NCBI GenBank assembly: GCA_033961575.1
Contig: CM066735.1
Location: 91,209,449 to 91,273,448 of the forward strand
Origin: Aselliscus stoliczkanus
Taxonomy: Eukaryota > Chordata > Mammalia > Chiroptera > Hipposideridae
DNA: 64,000 nucleotides
Direction: 5' to 3'
Of this stretch, positions 14,241 to 25,942 are shown piece by piece (position 1 is the stretch's first letter; the number at the start of each line of letters is the position of its first letter). The notes beneath the pieces were generated by a model. It was not told where the DNA came from, did not search any database, and saw only the letters and a list, made by a program, of their open reading frames with translations. The position numbers and the translations under genes were made by a program.

Positions 14241-14689
14241 AAAATGTTCTTGAGGGTGTTCTATGTGCTGAGTACTTTACTGTGTGCTGAGAATAAAAAG
14301 TTAAATGAGACCCACTGCTTCCTGTATGGTATTTCCAAATAGACATGTCAGAAGAGCTTTGAGTCTAGACTTGCAATGAGCAGCAGTGCTGTTGATGACC
14401 AAGCAATGATGAAAATTCTATTGGCTGGCTGGCATTTGTCTTAGAGAATAATAATGAAGAATTTAACCTATTTTGTTTCAGAAATAATAATTCCATTTTA
14501 CTCCACGTTCACATAACATGTGAAATATTCAGTGGATATGTCTTTTCCCTACCCATTGATATGTCTTTTTAGTTGAGTTGCAAATTTCAGGGGAAGGCCA
14601 TGTCTTCCTCCCGTGGTGTACCTTCCATTAGATCTGAAAAATAACATACATGGTACTGCTATATAAATGATGTGAACTTTTTAATTTTT

Positions 14690-15110
14690 TTTATTTTGAT
14701 AGTCAGTTTTAATTAGCTCAAGCTATTTGTAATCCACATCAGTTTTTGTAAAGCCTTATTGAGATATACTCTACATACCATAAAATTCCTATGTACAGTT
14801 CCATAATTGTTAGCATATTTACAGAGTTGTGTAGTCATCGCCATGATCGTATTTTAGAACATTCCCATCACCCCAAAGAAACTTTGGTCTGATTAACATT
14901 TACTCTTCATGCCTGTCCTAGCCCCTGACAACCCCTCATCTACTTCCTATCTGCACAGATTTGTCCCTTCACTGGACATTGCACAAAAATGGAATCATAC
15001 AGTATAACTGGCACCTTTCATTTAGCATATTGTTTTTGAGATTCATCCACATTGTGGTATGTATCAGTACTTTGTAGCATGTATCAGTACTTCATATGAA
15101 CTTCTTACTC
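14690..15110 (-). mobile_element. L1 3' region, antisense
   Basis: Typical complement-of-L1 phrases: TTATTGAGATATACTCTACA, GTGTAGTCATCGCCATGATC, AAATGGAATCATACAGTATA and AGCATGTATCAGTACTTCAT. A short internal duplication of TGTATCAGTACTT is at 15060-15092. Confidence 0.75.
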
Positions 15111-16748
15111 TTAATTATTCTTCATAACATTTTCAGGTATAAGTGTAGGACTAGGGCCTTTAATGAACAAAGAATTAATCTTTTGAAATCTGCGTCAATT
15201 TTGTCAGAGTCTAGATTTTGCACTAGTTGTTCTTTAAAGGTGAAAAATCAAAGTAAATGCAGATGATTCAATTACTCTTTCATTATTTCTATAATTAGGG
15301 TAATTTGTTTTAAAATTAATCTCTGACATATTATTCTGGAATAAAGAAAGTATACTATATCTGTTAAATGTCAAAACCATTCCACTCAAACAACCACGCA
15401 ACTTTTCAAATCAAGTCCATCAATGTGAATTACAATGAAATAATCATCTTAACATGTTAAACTAAGGGGAAATGGATCTACGTGCTTTAGGTGATTAATT
15501 AAAGTATACATAAAATGAGTGGTTATGTGATATTTATGCAACGCATAAATGAGATTTATAAAAAAGTATAAAGTGTTGAAGATCATGGTTTTTTTTCTAG
15601 AAATAGAAGGAAATAAACATACTGATCATAATAATAGGCAGTGGCATTAAATTAGGCACATCTCTGGAAAAACAAATAAATCATTATTGTGACCTTAGAA
15701 TTTGTGTTAAAACGCATAATTAGTTGTCCAGAATTTTCAAAATATTAAAATAATTTTCTACTTAACAAATTAGTGTGGGGAAGTGGGCAGCAAGTTCTAG
15801 AATAGCAATTCAAGGGCCAAAATTTCGATACTAACATCTTCCGATAGTAGCTACATAAGGACAAGTTTTCCATTCTGTAAAATGAATGGAAATACCAGTC
15901 TTATTGTTTGCTTATGAAAGCAAACATGCAGTACACATCCATCATTATTATGTAGCCAGTGTTCTAATTAAAGCTTCACCAAACAAATTTTATTGTCTGT
16001 TTTCTAGACTGTGGTGCCCAAGCTTCATCAGACTATATTAGAGTCATTAAAGGTTTGCTTTTGAATCAAATGCTCATTCATGAAAAAAGTAGCCATTCCA
16101 CTGATGGCTGGAAAAAGAGAAGGATTCAATACTGAGAAGAGTATCCAAAGTGTATTTTGAAAGCCTTACCCTTTATTTCAAACCCCAGCCTTAAAGGTGC
16201 TATTCTGTATTCACTTTTGTGTATGTACATTTTTTGTTTGGTCTAGATCCTGAGCAATTTTTGAATATTGTCTCATTCTTTCAAAGCACAAGGAGACCTT
16301 ATGATTTGCCTATGATCTTGAGAAGTATTAGTTAGAATAAACCCTTGATCTTCATCCTGGGGGCTTTTATACGCAAGACACTTTGCTAGAATTCCACCCA
16401 TCATTCAACACTCTTCCATCCACTAGAAATGCTATGGAAGAGAGGCTTTGAAATAGTACAAATGGATCTGTGCTATTGGAATTGGAATTTGGGGCCCTAC
16501 ATTACCCATTATGTGAAAACTTAAATGGAACAAATTTTGACTTTAGGGTGAAATCAAACTATGTATTACTTTTTCAATATGCAAGAGAGTTTCATTGCCT
16601 AAACATCCAGCAAGGATGTTTAGAAATACTTTGAGGAGATAAATTCCCTTGTCAGACATGGTTTCTGGACTTTTCAAGGAAGACGATTGACAGACCATGA
16701 AGAATCAATACATGTCGAGTCGTCATAGCCCTACAGTATCCTGGATCA

Positions 16749-16810
16749 TTCAGTTTGCTGCCCTTATACCATTATACCTTAACCTAATGGTATAAGGGCA
16801 GCAAACTGAA
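16749..16810. repeat. Perfect 26-bp inverted repeat (hairpin) with 10-nt loop
   Basis: The arm at 16749-16774 (TTCAGTTTGCTGCCCTTATA plus CCATTA) is the exact reverse complement of 16785-16810. The loop is TACCTTAACC at 16775-16784. No mismatch or bulge. It would form a strong hairpin in RNA or a cruciform in DNA. No repeat family is recognised around it. Confidence 0.95.
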
Positions 16811-16922
16811 GGCATATTTTATAGCCATATCCTGTATTCTCACTTATCATCCTGTTTATGTGAAAAAAATACATATTAACTCACAATCTGGAAGATTATA
16901 ACTTTAGGTTGTTCAGCCACTG

Positions 16923-16956
16923 TTCATTCATTCATTCATTCATTCATTCATTCATT
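16923..16956. repeat. (TTCA)n microsatellite
   Basis: About eight tetranucleotide units of TTCA/ATTC ending in TTATT. Confidence 0.95.
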
Positions 16957-17159
16957 TATTAAACAACTATTATATGCTTATTTTGAACCCCTAAATTAAT
17001 GTAAATAACCAGGAAATAAGCACTGTATTTTTCTCTGTAACGTATGCATTGATTTTAAGAGAACTAGATATAAATATAAACAACTATTTCAGCTTTACTA
17101 CATAGAAAGCCAATATTCTTAGTGAAAGCACAGTATTCTGGAAATAAGCAAGGGGTTTG

Positions 17160-17330
17160 CAGCCAAATAAACCTGCATTTAGATCACCCCGGCTCAGCCT
17201 TACGTGAGCAAGTTACTTAACCTCTCCATATTTCAGTTTCCTCGTCTCTAAAACAGGAGCAATATTATCTATCCACAAGATTGTTGTAATGCTTAAATTA
17301 TATAATCTAACTGAAATTGGATTCACAGCA
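17160..17330 (-). mobile_element. MIR element
   Basis: GAGCAAGTTACTTAACCTCT, CAGTTTCCTCGTCTCTAAAA and the later TTGTTGTAATGCTTAAATTA are the antisense MIR core and 3' pattern. Confidence 0.7.
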
Positions 17331-17819
17331 CCTAGATCCCCATATGGAACAGAGGTAAGGTAGGAAAAATGGAACAGTGTGTGACCAAGGCATAGAGACG
17401 CTGTTCAAAAAAACAATAAATGGTCTGAGTTCAGGTTATATAAGGGGCAAGAGATAGGAATAAAAATAGTCCAGGGCCACACTGTGAAGGACCTGTAAGT
17501 CTTTAAACTTTATCTTGAAAGCCAAGGGTGATTTCAAACTAGGATGGAGGGTTGTGGGAGAGGGAATAGGTGATATGTTTTTGATTCTTTAAAATCAATC
17601 CTCAGGCTACTATGGAGAAGATGAGTTGAAAAATCAGAGTAAGGTCCGAGGCATAGAAACCTGTTGGGTTAACCAACTTTTAAAGAGAAGTGAAGGGGAG
17701 TTTAGTGAAGATAGTGACAGCATAGAACAATCAGCCCTTTGTGACCCATGTTGTGGCAAAGCTAGCGAGAGAGAAATAAGCTACAAGGCAAGGTCTCAGC
17801 AAGGAATTTCTACTTGAAC

Positions 17820-18000
17820 AGGATTTGAATCCTGACTCTTCAAATGACCAGCTGTGCCACTTAGGACATATGGATGTTTTTATATCTATTAAAAAACAAA
17901 ACAAAACAGGGATAGCCATAGTTGTCCTCAAGGGCCATCATGAAGATTAAATAAGATGCAGTTTTAAACACCCAGCACAGAACCTGCACATAGATAAGTT
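17820..18000 (-). mobile_element. MIR-like fragment
   Basis: GGATTTGAATCCTGACTCTT and GTGCCACTTAGGACATATGG, followed after a gap by CATGAAGATTAAATAAGATG and CACCCAGCACAGAACCTGCA, fit a diverged antisense MIR. Confidence 0.5.
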
Positions 18001-18212
18001 TAGTCTTGGTGTGTGTGTCACCATGGAGGCATTCAGGGAGAGTTGTTTGGTAGGTGGCCGGACATGCAGTTCTGGTGGGCACCAGGGAGATTAAGCATCA
18101 TCAGCACACTGGGCAGTAGAGATGTGGGCATTGATAGATCACCTGGTGAGAACACATGTGGTTTGAAGAAGGTTTTGAGGATAGAACCAAAGGGGAGGCC
18201 AAATTTAAAATC

Positions 18213-18352
18213 AAGCAAAGGAGGGCCGGCCGAGTGGCACGGTGGTTAAGAGCTGGCTTGGGAAGCCAGCGGCGGCCCCGGTTCGGTCCCACATATGAGG
18301 GCCAGTGACACTGCCCTCAAAAAAAAAATAAAATAAAAGGAAGCAAAGGAGG
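18213..18352 (+). mobile_element. Short tRNA-derived SINE with 12-bp target duplication
   Basis: The body spans about 18225-18340: GGCCGGCCGAGTGGCACGGT head, anticodon-arm-like hairpin GCTGGCTTGGGAAGCCAGC, B-box GGTTCGGTCCC, then GAGGGCCAGTGACACTGCCC and an A-rich tail. The target duplication AAGCAAAGGAGG is exact at 18213-18224 and 18341-18352. Confidence 0.9.
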
Positions 18353-18853
18353 TCATCTCTTGAAAAAGAGTGAAAAGAACCCATCAGAGATGGGGGGCCA
18401 TATAAGGAAAGGCTTCATGACACGAAGGTTTCTGTTATACCATCAATAGGCTGTGGCTGTGGGTTGACTGGAAGCAGAATACTTGTGCTTTTATGATACT
18501 ATTATGTCCAGAGACCCAAAGATATCAGAAGTCATCACTCCTTATGAGAGTCCTGAGTGACAATGACAAAGTATGCTAAGTGCTATTATATTGGGATTGC
18601 TTAGTCACCAAAACTCTAAAGTAGAGCCTGGAAACGTTGAGTTGGGCTGGCTACCTAGAGCACAGGACTTCTCCTAGGCTAATTAGGCTTGAAAGATTTC
18701 AGATCCAGGACAAAGCCAATACACCCTCCAGGGCAAAAAGGAGACAGAAGACAGGAAGGAGTTCTGAGAATCCAGGGCTCAAGGTGATAGCTAGTGAGGC
18801 TGGAAAAGTTGGCAGAGACCAGCTTATGGAACCACTTGAGCCGTCCTCTAAAG

Positions 18854-19000
18854 CAGAGGTTCTCAGAATCCCCAAGAGGCCTCACCTCCCAGAATTTCTG
18901 ATCCAGTGGGTCTGAGGTGGGTCTGGAGAATTTGCATTTCTAAGAAGTTCCAGAGCATGCTAATGCTGCTGATTTAGGAACTACATTGTAAGAACCACTG
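18854..19000 (+). mobile_element. MER5A-like nonautonomous hAT element
   Basis: Well-preserved MER5A pattern with terminal inverted repeats: CAGAGGTTCTCAG at the start and AAGAACCACTG at the end. Internal GATCCAGTGGGTCTGAGGTG and GAGAATTTGCATTTCTAAGA are diagnostic. Confidence 0.8.
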
Positions 19001-19854
19001 ACCTATGGATTTTGGAGTCTATTTTATAATCTTTGTAGAACTACAAAAGACTCTTGTCTTTAGGCCGCTTATTCTATAAATTGACATATTTCATCTCGTA
19101 GAAGGCTGCTGCAAGTGAGTTTGTGGTATCTTTTGCATGACTGTGCTACAGCAACCATTCCCTTTAATGAAATAAAACACACGACCTCCAAACCTTAGAC
19201 CTGTAAACAGCGTCCAAGCTGAGGAAGCCACCAGAAGTCCTTCATGAGAACCTCCTTCTCCTTGGAAGTCTCTCAGTACAGTTATTGGAACTGCTCCCAT
19301 CAATGTGATCTTATTCCCACTTCAGTGTGCTCATCAGAGCCATTTCTTTCCCAAATCAGAATCCCTTTCCTTTCTACTATTATAGTAAACCACGTTGTCA
19401 CTTTTTCAGGCATATTTTTGTAAAAGCAAATTCTCATTATTAATGCATTGTGAACAACAGCCTGCCCTTAGTATTCTTTAGTAGAGACGTGACAGGCTAG
19501 AACTATCGAAAAGCTTTCATTAAATACTAAAGGAGAAAAACAATTAGAAACAAATTCAGAGTACAGATGTTTTAAAAGAGGAGGACTTTGAGCTTCCATT
19601 GCTGCCAAACCAGACGTAATCTCACAGGCCTCAGCCTTGTTCTGCAGCCACCTGGGGATTTGCATTTCCACGTGTCCTGCCTGCTTTTTCTGCTCAGTAG
19701 CTTTCCTCCTTGGTAAAGATCATCAAAAGAACACCCTCCCCTCAGCAGCTTCCCAGGCTCCGCCTCCCTGTCCTTGGTGTGTAAAAAAAAAAAAAAAATT
19801 ATTTTTCCATGTGATATATCCCTACCAATGACCTTCCCTCCAGCATACATTCAA

Positions 19855-20640
19855 TAGAACAAAATACTGTTTCTCAAAACAGAGACAGTGACATTCACGC
19901 TAAATCCTGAAGGATGAGAAGGGCTCTGCCTGTGAAAAGTCAAAAGGGTGGGCACCTCAGACAGAGAGAGGAACCTTTGCAGTGTCCCTGAAGCAGGCAA
20001 GATCTGGGTGTGTTCAGGGAACAGCCAGCACACAGCTTGACTGCGTGCGATCAAGTGTATGAAGGGTGGGGCAGGTATTGAGATGGGGAGGGGCCACCTT
20101 TTGGTAAACAATTTGAATTTTATTCTAAATGCAGTGAAAAGCCACTGAAGTTTTTAAATAGGGAATTGGCATGCTATGATGTTCAGTTTTTCTAATATGA
20201 CTCTTTGCTGCTATAGCAAGAAAGAATTAAAGTGAAGCAAGGCAAGTTAGGAAGCCATTTTGGCAATCCAGTGAGGAGATGGTGACAGTTTGGGCTAGGG
20301 TGACAGCGGCTGAGAGAAAGAAGTGGTTGGATTGAAAATATATTTTGAGTAAGAACCAGTGAACTTGCTGATGGATTAGATGTAGATAGAGAGGAGTCAA
20401 AGAGGGCTCCAAGGTTTTTTGCCAAAATGCGCAGGTGGATGGTGATATTGAGATGGGAAGACTGCAGGAGGAATAGGTTTTAGAAAGAATTACGTTGGAG
20501 ATGTTTACTGGTTATGCAAATGGAGATGTCAAGGTGTCAGTTGGACATAAGATTCTGGTTTTAGAGGAGGTGTCTGAGATGGAGATATGCATTTGGATGT
20601 CATTTAACTGTTATTTAAAGTTATGAGACAGAATGAGATC
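19855..20640 (+). repeat. Ancient interspersed repeat, family not assigned
   Basis: The stretch contains phrases I know from a widespread mammalian repeat (GAAGCAGGCAAGATCTGGGT, GATGGATTAGATGTAGATAG, GAGTCAAAGAGGGCTCCAAG, GGAGATGTCAAGGTGTCAGT) but whose name I cannot give with certainty. Similar fragments may occur at 17400-17560 and 51200-51480. Confidence 0.4.
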
Positions 20641-20875
20641 ACCTACTGCAGGGGATAGCAGATTTTTCTCTTAACTGACATATTTTTAGTTGGCCATGCA
20701 GTCTCTGACACAGCTACTCAACTCTGCCATTGTAGCACAAAGTAGATATAGAAGTAGCCATAGACAATATGTAAACCAATAAATGTGGCTGTGTTCCAAC
20801 CAAACTTTATTTACAAAGCAGTTGGTTGGCCATATTTGGCCTGCAGACCAAAACTTGCTGACTCCTGACGTAGAG
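20641..20875 (+). mobile_element. Nonautonomous hAT element with terminal inverted repeats
   Basis: Body 20649-20867. The left end CAGGGGATAGCAGATTTTT pairs with the right end, whose complement is CAGGAGTCAGCAAGTTTT. The internal ACTACTCAACTCTGCCATTG and CCAAACTTTATTTACAAAGC and the end GGCCTGCAGACCAAAACTTG belong to a common mammalian Charlie-type MER family. The 8-bp flanks ACCTACTG and ACGTAGAG match at 5 of 8 positions, as expected for an old duplication. Confidence 0.8.
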
Positions 20876-20934
20876 CAAAACTGTAGACTGCGAAGAGAAA
20901 ATGTAGGACAGAGGCTAAAGCACTTCAATAATAA

Positions 20935-21130
20935 TTATTATTATAATATGGATATATAATTACACCACTTCCTATACTGTTCTAAGTGCTTTACTTATAT
21001 TAACTCACTTAATCTTCACAGTAACTGCTGGGAAGGGTACTGTTATCACTGGTTTAGTAAGGAGAAAACTGTGACCTAAATGAAAAGTTTATTTCTCTAT
21101 GTTGACGGGGAAAAAATGTCCAGAGATTGA
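20935..21130 (+). mobile_element. MIR element
   Basis: CTGTTCTAAGTGCTTTACTT, TATTAACTCACTTAATCTTC and the following ACAGTAACTGCTGGGAAGGG are the sense MIR pattern. Confidence 0.75.
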
Positions 21131-21649
21131 CAGTCTAGGTTAGCGTGGCAGTTCTGTGGCAGTGTTAGGTTCAGCGCCTACATTTCCTCCAACTTATTCT
21201 TCTACCATTGCTAGAGTATGGCTTTCATCCTCATGGACCATAATGGTGTCTGGAGATCCAGCCATCATATTCATATTCCAGGCCATGGGAAAAAAGGAAT
21301 AAAAAAGCAGATGATATGCACCAGGTGTCTTTTTTAAATCATCTTTTAAGTTTCCTAGAAACTGCCTTACGACATTTCTTCTGCTACATCTCATTGGCCA
21401 GAAGTTATTTATACAGACACATCTAAGCACAAGGGAGACTGGGAAACAAAAGTGTTTTACCCAAGGGCCATTGTCCACTAAAATTTGAAGATTCTATTAC
21501 TAAAGCGGAAAGTAAGAACAACCCTTAGTGTAGAAGCTAGCAGTAATATTGCCTTAATGTTTATTAATGATCTTTCCTTGTGTGACTTTTTGCAAGTACA
21601 GTTGATAACACCCTTCCTAAGACATTTCTGCTCAGCTGTCTTATATCTT

Positions 21650-21840
21650 GTCTTATATCTCTGGCCTCCACTGTTGAAGTCCAACGTATTCTTCAAAAGT
21701 CAGTTCACAGGTCCCCTCTTCTGTGAAGCTGTCCCTGAGTCCCTAGGCAGATTCTTCCTGAAGTCCCATGTCACATTTATCACACTCCCTTGGGTTTAGT
21801 TCTTTCCTCGTATATCTCCTTGACCTGCCTCCTCTACTTG
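21650..21840 (+). mobile_element. L2 3' fragment
   Basis: TCTTCTGTGAAGCTGTCCCT and CACATTTATCACACTCCCTT with a flanking TCAAAAGTCAGTTCACAGGT match the L2 3' end on the + strand. Confidence 0.65.
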
Positions 21841-22007
21841 ACTAGATAAGTCAAGATCAAGTGAGGCCAGATTGAGGTGTGGAGAGTACATGTCTAAGAA
21901 CTAGGAGGAATATGTAATGAAACTGCAAATGATGAAAAAGAAGGAAGTATGCAGGATGCCCTGGCAGAGGGTGAAGCGGCTAGGGTTGGACGCCCAGGGA
22001 AATAGCA

Positions 22008-22165
22008 GCTCTTAAATTTTGCTGCCTATGAAAATAACCTGGGGAACTTTAAAAATTCCTGATGCTAAGCTTTCACCCCGTATTGATTAAATCAGAATTT
22101 CTGAGAGTGACACCTAGGTTCGTTAAAGTTTATGGGTGAGTCCAGTGTGCAACCTTATTTGATAA
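22008..22165 (+). mobile_element. MER5-like nonautonomous hAT element
   Basis: Diverged MER5A pattern: GAAAATAACCTGGGGAACTT, GATTAAATCAGAATTTCTGA and a degenerate right end. Confidence 0.55.
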
Positions 22166-23922
22166 TCAACACAGTTGAAAATAGAGGGAAAACAGATGGG
22201 AAGAGAGAAACCCTTCCCTCCCTCAGAGACCTTGAGAATTTGTTGTTTACCTATGAGGTTTTCCAAGAAGATTGCTAGTGTTGTCCTATTGTGATTTCCT
22301 TCCAGCCATGAACAAAGGTGTATTTATGTAATATATTATTATTGATTGAAACATTTCTAATGAGAATTATTAAAGCCCTCCCCAATGTATTTCAGGCAGT
22401 TTGATGCTCTAGGAGTCAAATAATTCATAAACTTCTCTCTAAGTAACTAAATTAGAATAGTCAGCCAGGGAAATAAGAAAACAATCTTACTGAAACTCAC
22501 CTCATTGGTGACATATAATATGTTTAAATTGCTTTATCGACTTTGCAAAGAAGCCTGCCAGATGGATCACAAGTGACAGCTCTGTGATTGCTTCTATCAG
22601 GGTGTGAGGAGCCATATTTCAAATTCAATGTGAGCAGTGAACTCCATTTCCAACTAATAGTAATAAGACTTTCATGCATTTACCACAAGTAGAGTTGCCC
22701 CATTTGGTACAAGGAGTGCGTTTCACAAAGTTTTGTACTGTTTTATCCAAAAGATAAAAGTTAGTGAGGAAGTGGGTTCTCTTAAATATGTTTTGAAGCT
22801 TTTTTCCTATTCAAAGACTTCTGAGGGAATTCAGGATGGTTTTAATTCAATATAAATGTTGTTGATTCTCAGGGGTCTTCCAAATGTTTAGTAAACATTG
22901 AGACAATAAAACGTTTTTCAGGAGCCATTCTTTCCTTTTTCACTGCAGTATTAATATCCAGTTCTGGGGCACAATAACTGATTTTTCAAGCACATTTAGC
23001 AATTTTGGAAAATCGTTTTTAAGTGTTCCTTTGGAATGAAAGTTGAGGCTCTGGCTTTAGATGATATTGTTATTGGTGAAAAGCAAGAAATTGCTTGGAT
23101 TTTTGCCTTCGCTGAAATAGTCAGGGAGCCAGGAAAGGCACTGGGCAAAACTGCAAAAGTGGATGAATTTGACATGCAATTTCTAACCAGAAAAAGAGGG
23201 CTTGGAACAAGTGTGTTTGCCAGGAAAGAAAACTGCTTTATTGAAAAGTTAATTTTCAGATTAGTTTTGGGAAATTTGAGATAAATAAGTGAAATCAGAC
23301 AAAAAACATAAGGCCTGGATCCTTTTTCCTGAGGTTTTCAGAAAATAGTCATTGCTTCCAATGAAATGTTTTGACATTTTCGGTAGGGAGAACATATTAA
23401 TTGCAATGTTATGTGTATGTGTTCTGAAAAAACACTTGTGACTAAATCTTTTATTTGTTTTAAAAGTAATCAGAGAGTACTCTTAAAAACACAATTTAAA
23501 TGTTAGGTATGTTCTTCATTCCTTATGGTAACTTCCATGCTTTCTAGGATGATGCAGTTCATTTTCCAGGTTCAAATGTACCAATTTGGAGAAAATTCCT
23601 TTACTTGTTTTATAGTTCAGTTTTTCATTTTTATAGTTGTTTTCATTTGAATAGTTTTTTTTTACTTATTTTATAGTTGCAGTTTTTCGAGGAGTCATAT
23701 TATTAAACTTCCACAGGGTCTGTCTGGGTTTCTTCCCTCATTTTTTTTCATCTGTTGATTGTTCTCCAATTCTTCACTTTCTTCCCTTGAACCAATGGCT
23801 CGTTTACTACATTTATAAAACCATCAGCACTTAAAAACTCCTTTGCATGACTCTGGTCCCCTTGATTCTGTATATTGAATATAATATATGTGCTTATTAA
23901 GCTACATAGTGACAGGGATCAA

Positions 23923-23925
23923 CAC

Positions 23926-23962
<37 letters not shown>

Positions 23963-23974
23963 ACGGACTTTTTT
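23923..23974 (-). mobile_element. Poly(A)-only retrotransposition insertion
   Basis: A run of 30 T (23930-23959) plus AC is bordered by direct repeats CACGGACTTTTTT beginning at 23923 and 23962. On the minus strand this reads as a bare A tail between target duplications, with the duplicated site starting at an A-run as L1 endonuclease cleavage would produce. No SINE or L1 body is present. Confidence 0.7.
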
Positions 23975-25149
23975 GAACAGCCATTTCTGCTCCTGCCACC
24001 TCCTGCTTTGTACTTAACAGAGGCCCATCGATATTTGTTGAGTGATTGTAATACCCTCCTATCTCCTGTCATATGTCCCTGTCCCAGAATTCCATGTTGC
24101 AATTGACTGGAGCTCCGTGCCCAAAGCCGAGGTCTCACTGTTGAATATTACAACATTGCATTGCCTCGGTCCCTTAGCAGGGAAATCCCAACAAGGTCAC
24201 GCATTTGTGGACCAGTGGGAACCCAAATGTAAATGTAACCCCTGGAGGCCCAGCCCTGCACACTGAGTCTCCAGAAGACAGAGGAAAACCCTGTAGCTTC
24301 AAAGAAAGTAGCTTCTGCTCTTACTGAATCATCACCTAGAACACACGCGTATATGTGGACATACATATGCTAGCCACCATCCACATGGAGAAAATACCGT
24401 TCGTAATCATCTCAACAAGCGTTTATGGTCTAATTTGATATTTGTTAGCGTCTTAGTTAAAAGACATGGTGATTCTTATAGAAAATGTTTTTCTCGTTGG
24501 GATCACTATCTTTAAATGTCAAGTGCGTGAATACTACTTAAATCCCAATTAAGCTTCACAATAACGTCAAAAGCAGATTTGAATGGGAATAAAATGATGG
24601 GTGTGCAGAGTTTTCCACATACTACTGTTAAGAGTGCTGTTAAGCACGAACAGACGGGGAAAATGCTATAATAGGGGGTGTTCTTCATTTAAGGGTATTG
24701 GCACAGCTCTCCCTCATGCACTTATAAGCAAAACATAAAGACAGAATGAGCAAAGTTAATTTAAGCTTTAGGCTTCATGTAGATTAGTGCTAATGGTGTA
24801 GAAAATTATCATTTGCAGGGTACAAAATAGAACTCCTTCAGAGACACCAGCGGCATTTTCAAATGTGGTTTTCCTTGGCACGGTTTAAAAATCTGTGGGA
24901 CCTGTGTGTCATTGGGAAGATGGTTGGATCCTGCTATTAAATGCCAATCAGTAACATTCAACAACAGACTTAACCACTAACATTTGTATGACTGGATTAA
25001 TGTTTTGGAGTCAGTCGTCAGGCTCGTTACTCCTGGATTTTCTCTGGTTCATGCTAATAAACCAGATTATTGATTTTAGAATTTTCTGTGTGTCCAAGGA
25101 TATCCTTTAAGATGTCTTTATAATGTTTCATGCTTAAGTTGTCAACCAA

Positions 25150-25614
25150 AATGACATAACAATGAGTAATCATTTTGTAATCGTGTTGAAAGAGATTGAA
25201 ACAGCATATAAAATGACTCTTCCCAGTTTGGGAGCAGCAGGGACCTTCTTGCTGTCACTGCAGCTGGGTGGAAGTCATCCCTTCCTACCTGCCATCTTCC
25301 CTAGGAATTAGCTGCATGTGCAGCTTAAGACCTCTGAGAGTCAGAAATCTGCTTTCCAATATGTTTGAATGGCAGGAGAGCTCAAAAGACACCTCAGTCT
25401 AAATAGGATTTTAGCACATCCAAGTGCAATTCCAAAGTAAAGCAGGCTGGGTTGCTGTGTTCGTGGTGGTGTTTATTCATCTTCCCTTCATGTTTCATGT
25501 GTATGGATGTACGCTTCTCGGCATATATGCCCGGCTCTCAGGGTGTATGGGGCTGGTGAATGCATGCATAGAGTGTGTGTATATGTAAAGTAGAAACTGA
25601 GCCAGGGTACCAAA
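25150..25614 (+). promoter_or_regulatory. Candidate TR-beta-2 promoter and 5' leader
   Basis: This is the sequence directly upstream of the TR-beta-2 start codon. A TATAAAA motif at 25207-25213 is the best core-promoter candidate, and would place transcription start near 25235 and give a leader of roughly 380 nt. An E-box-like palindrome (GCTGCATGTGCAGC) lies at 25311-25324, and an ATGCATGCAT-type POU-like sequence near 25558-25570. TR-beta-2 is known to be driven by its own promoter in pituitary, cochlea and cone photoreceptors. Assigning that promoter here is inference from position and motifs; no start site can be read from sequence alone. Confidence 0.4.
25490..25588 (+). other. Upstream ORF in the TR-beta-2 leader (32 codons)
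   Basis: An ATG at 25490 opens a 32-codon frame that stops with TAA at 25586-25588, 26 nt before the TR-beta-2 ATG and in a different frame from it. The context is weak (T at -3, T at +4), so leaky scanning is expected. The TR-beta-2 ATG has A at -3. If the transcript starts near the TATA-like motif, this uORF would be in the mRNA and could lower translation of the receptor. The peptide resembles nothing I know. Confidence 0.35.
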
Positions 25615-25942
25615 ATGAACTACTGTATGCAAGAGCTATATGAAGTGCACCCAGCTGCCGGCAGCAATTGCTACATGCAGGCCACTGATTATTACGCGTA
25701 TTTTGAAGATAGCCCAGGTTACAGTGGTTGCAACGCTCAGGCTGTGCCCAGTAACAACATATATATGGAACAGGCCTGGGCAGTGAATCAGCCTTATACC
25801 TGTAGTTACCCTGGAAACATGCTGAAAAGCAAGGACTCTGACTTGGACATGGCCCTGAATCAATACAGCCAACCTGAATATTTCACTGAAGAAAAGCCTA
25901 CTTTTTCTCAAGGGCAGTCGCCATCGTACTCTCAAAAAAAAG
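25615..25942 (+). CDS. THRB: THRB exon: TR-beta-2-specific first coding exon
   Basis: This exon encodes the TR-beta-2 isoform N-terminus: 109 codons from MNYCMQELYE to SPSYSQKK plus one G. The ATG at 25615 is the first in-frame ATG matching the known start, with A at -3. The region is rich in Tyr, Gln and Ser, including YYAYFED and NQYSQPEYF, as in other TR-beta-2 proteins; in the known isoform it works as a hormone-independent activation surface. The donor AAAAG|GTAGGG at 25943 leaves phase 1, matching the shared acceptor at 40372. Length agrees with the 476-residue human isoform (109 + 367). Against human TR-beta-2 as I recall it, residues Leu8, Ala23, Ser33, Asn40, Leu70 and Gly100 differ. 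The exon ends in a run of eight A. Confidence 0.97.

Noticed and set aside
16923..16956. Regular short repeats considered as a possible CRISPR-like array
   Set aside because: Simple tetranucleotide microsatellite without spacers; the genome is mammalian.
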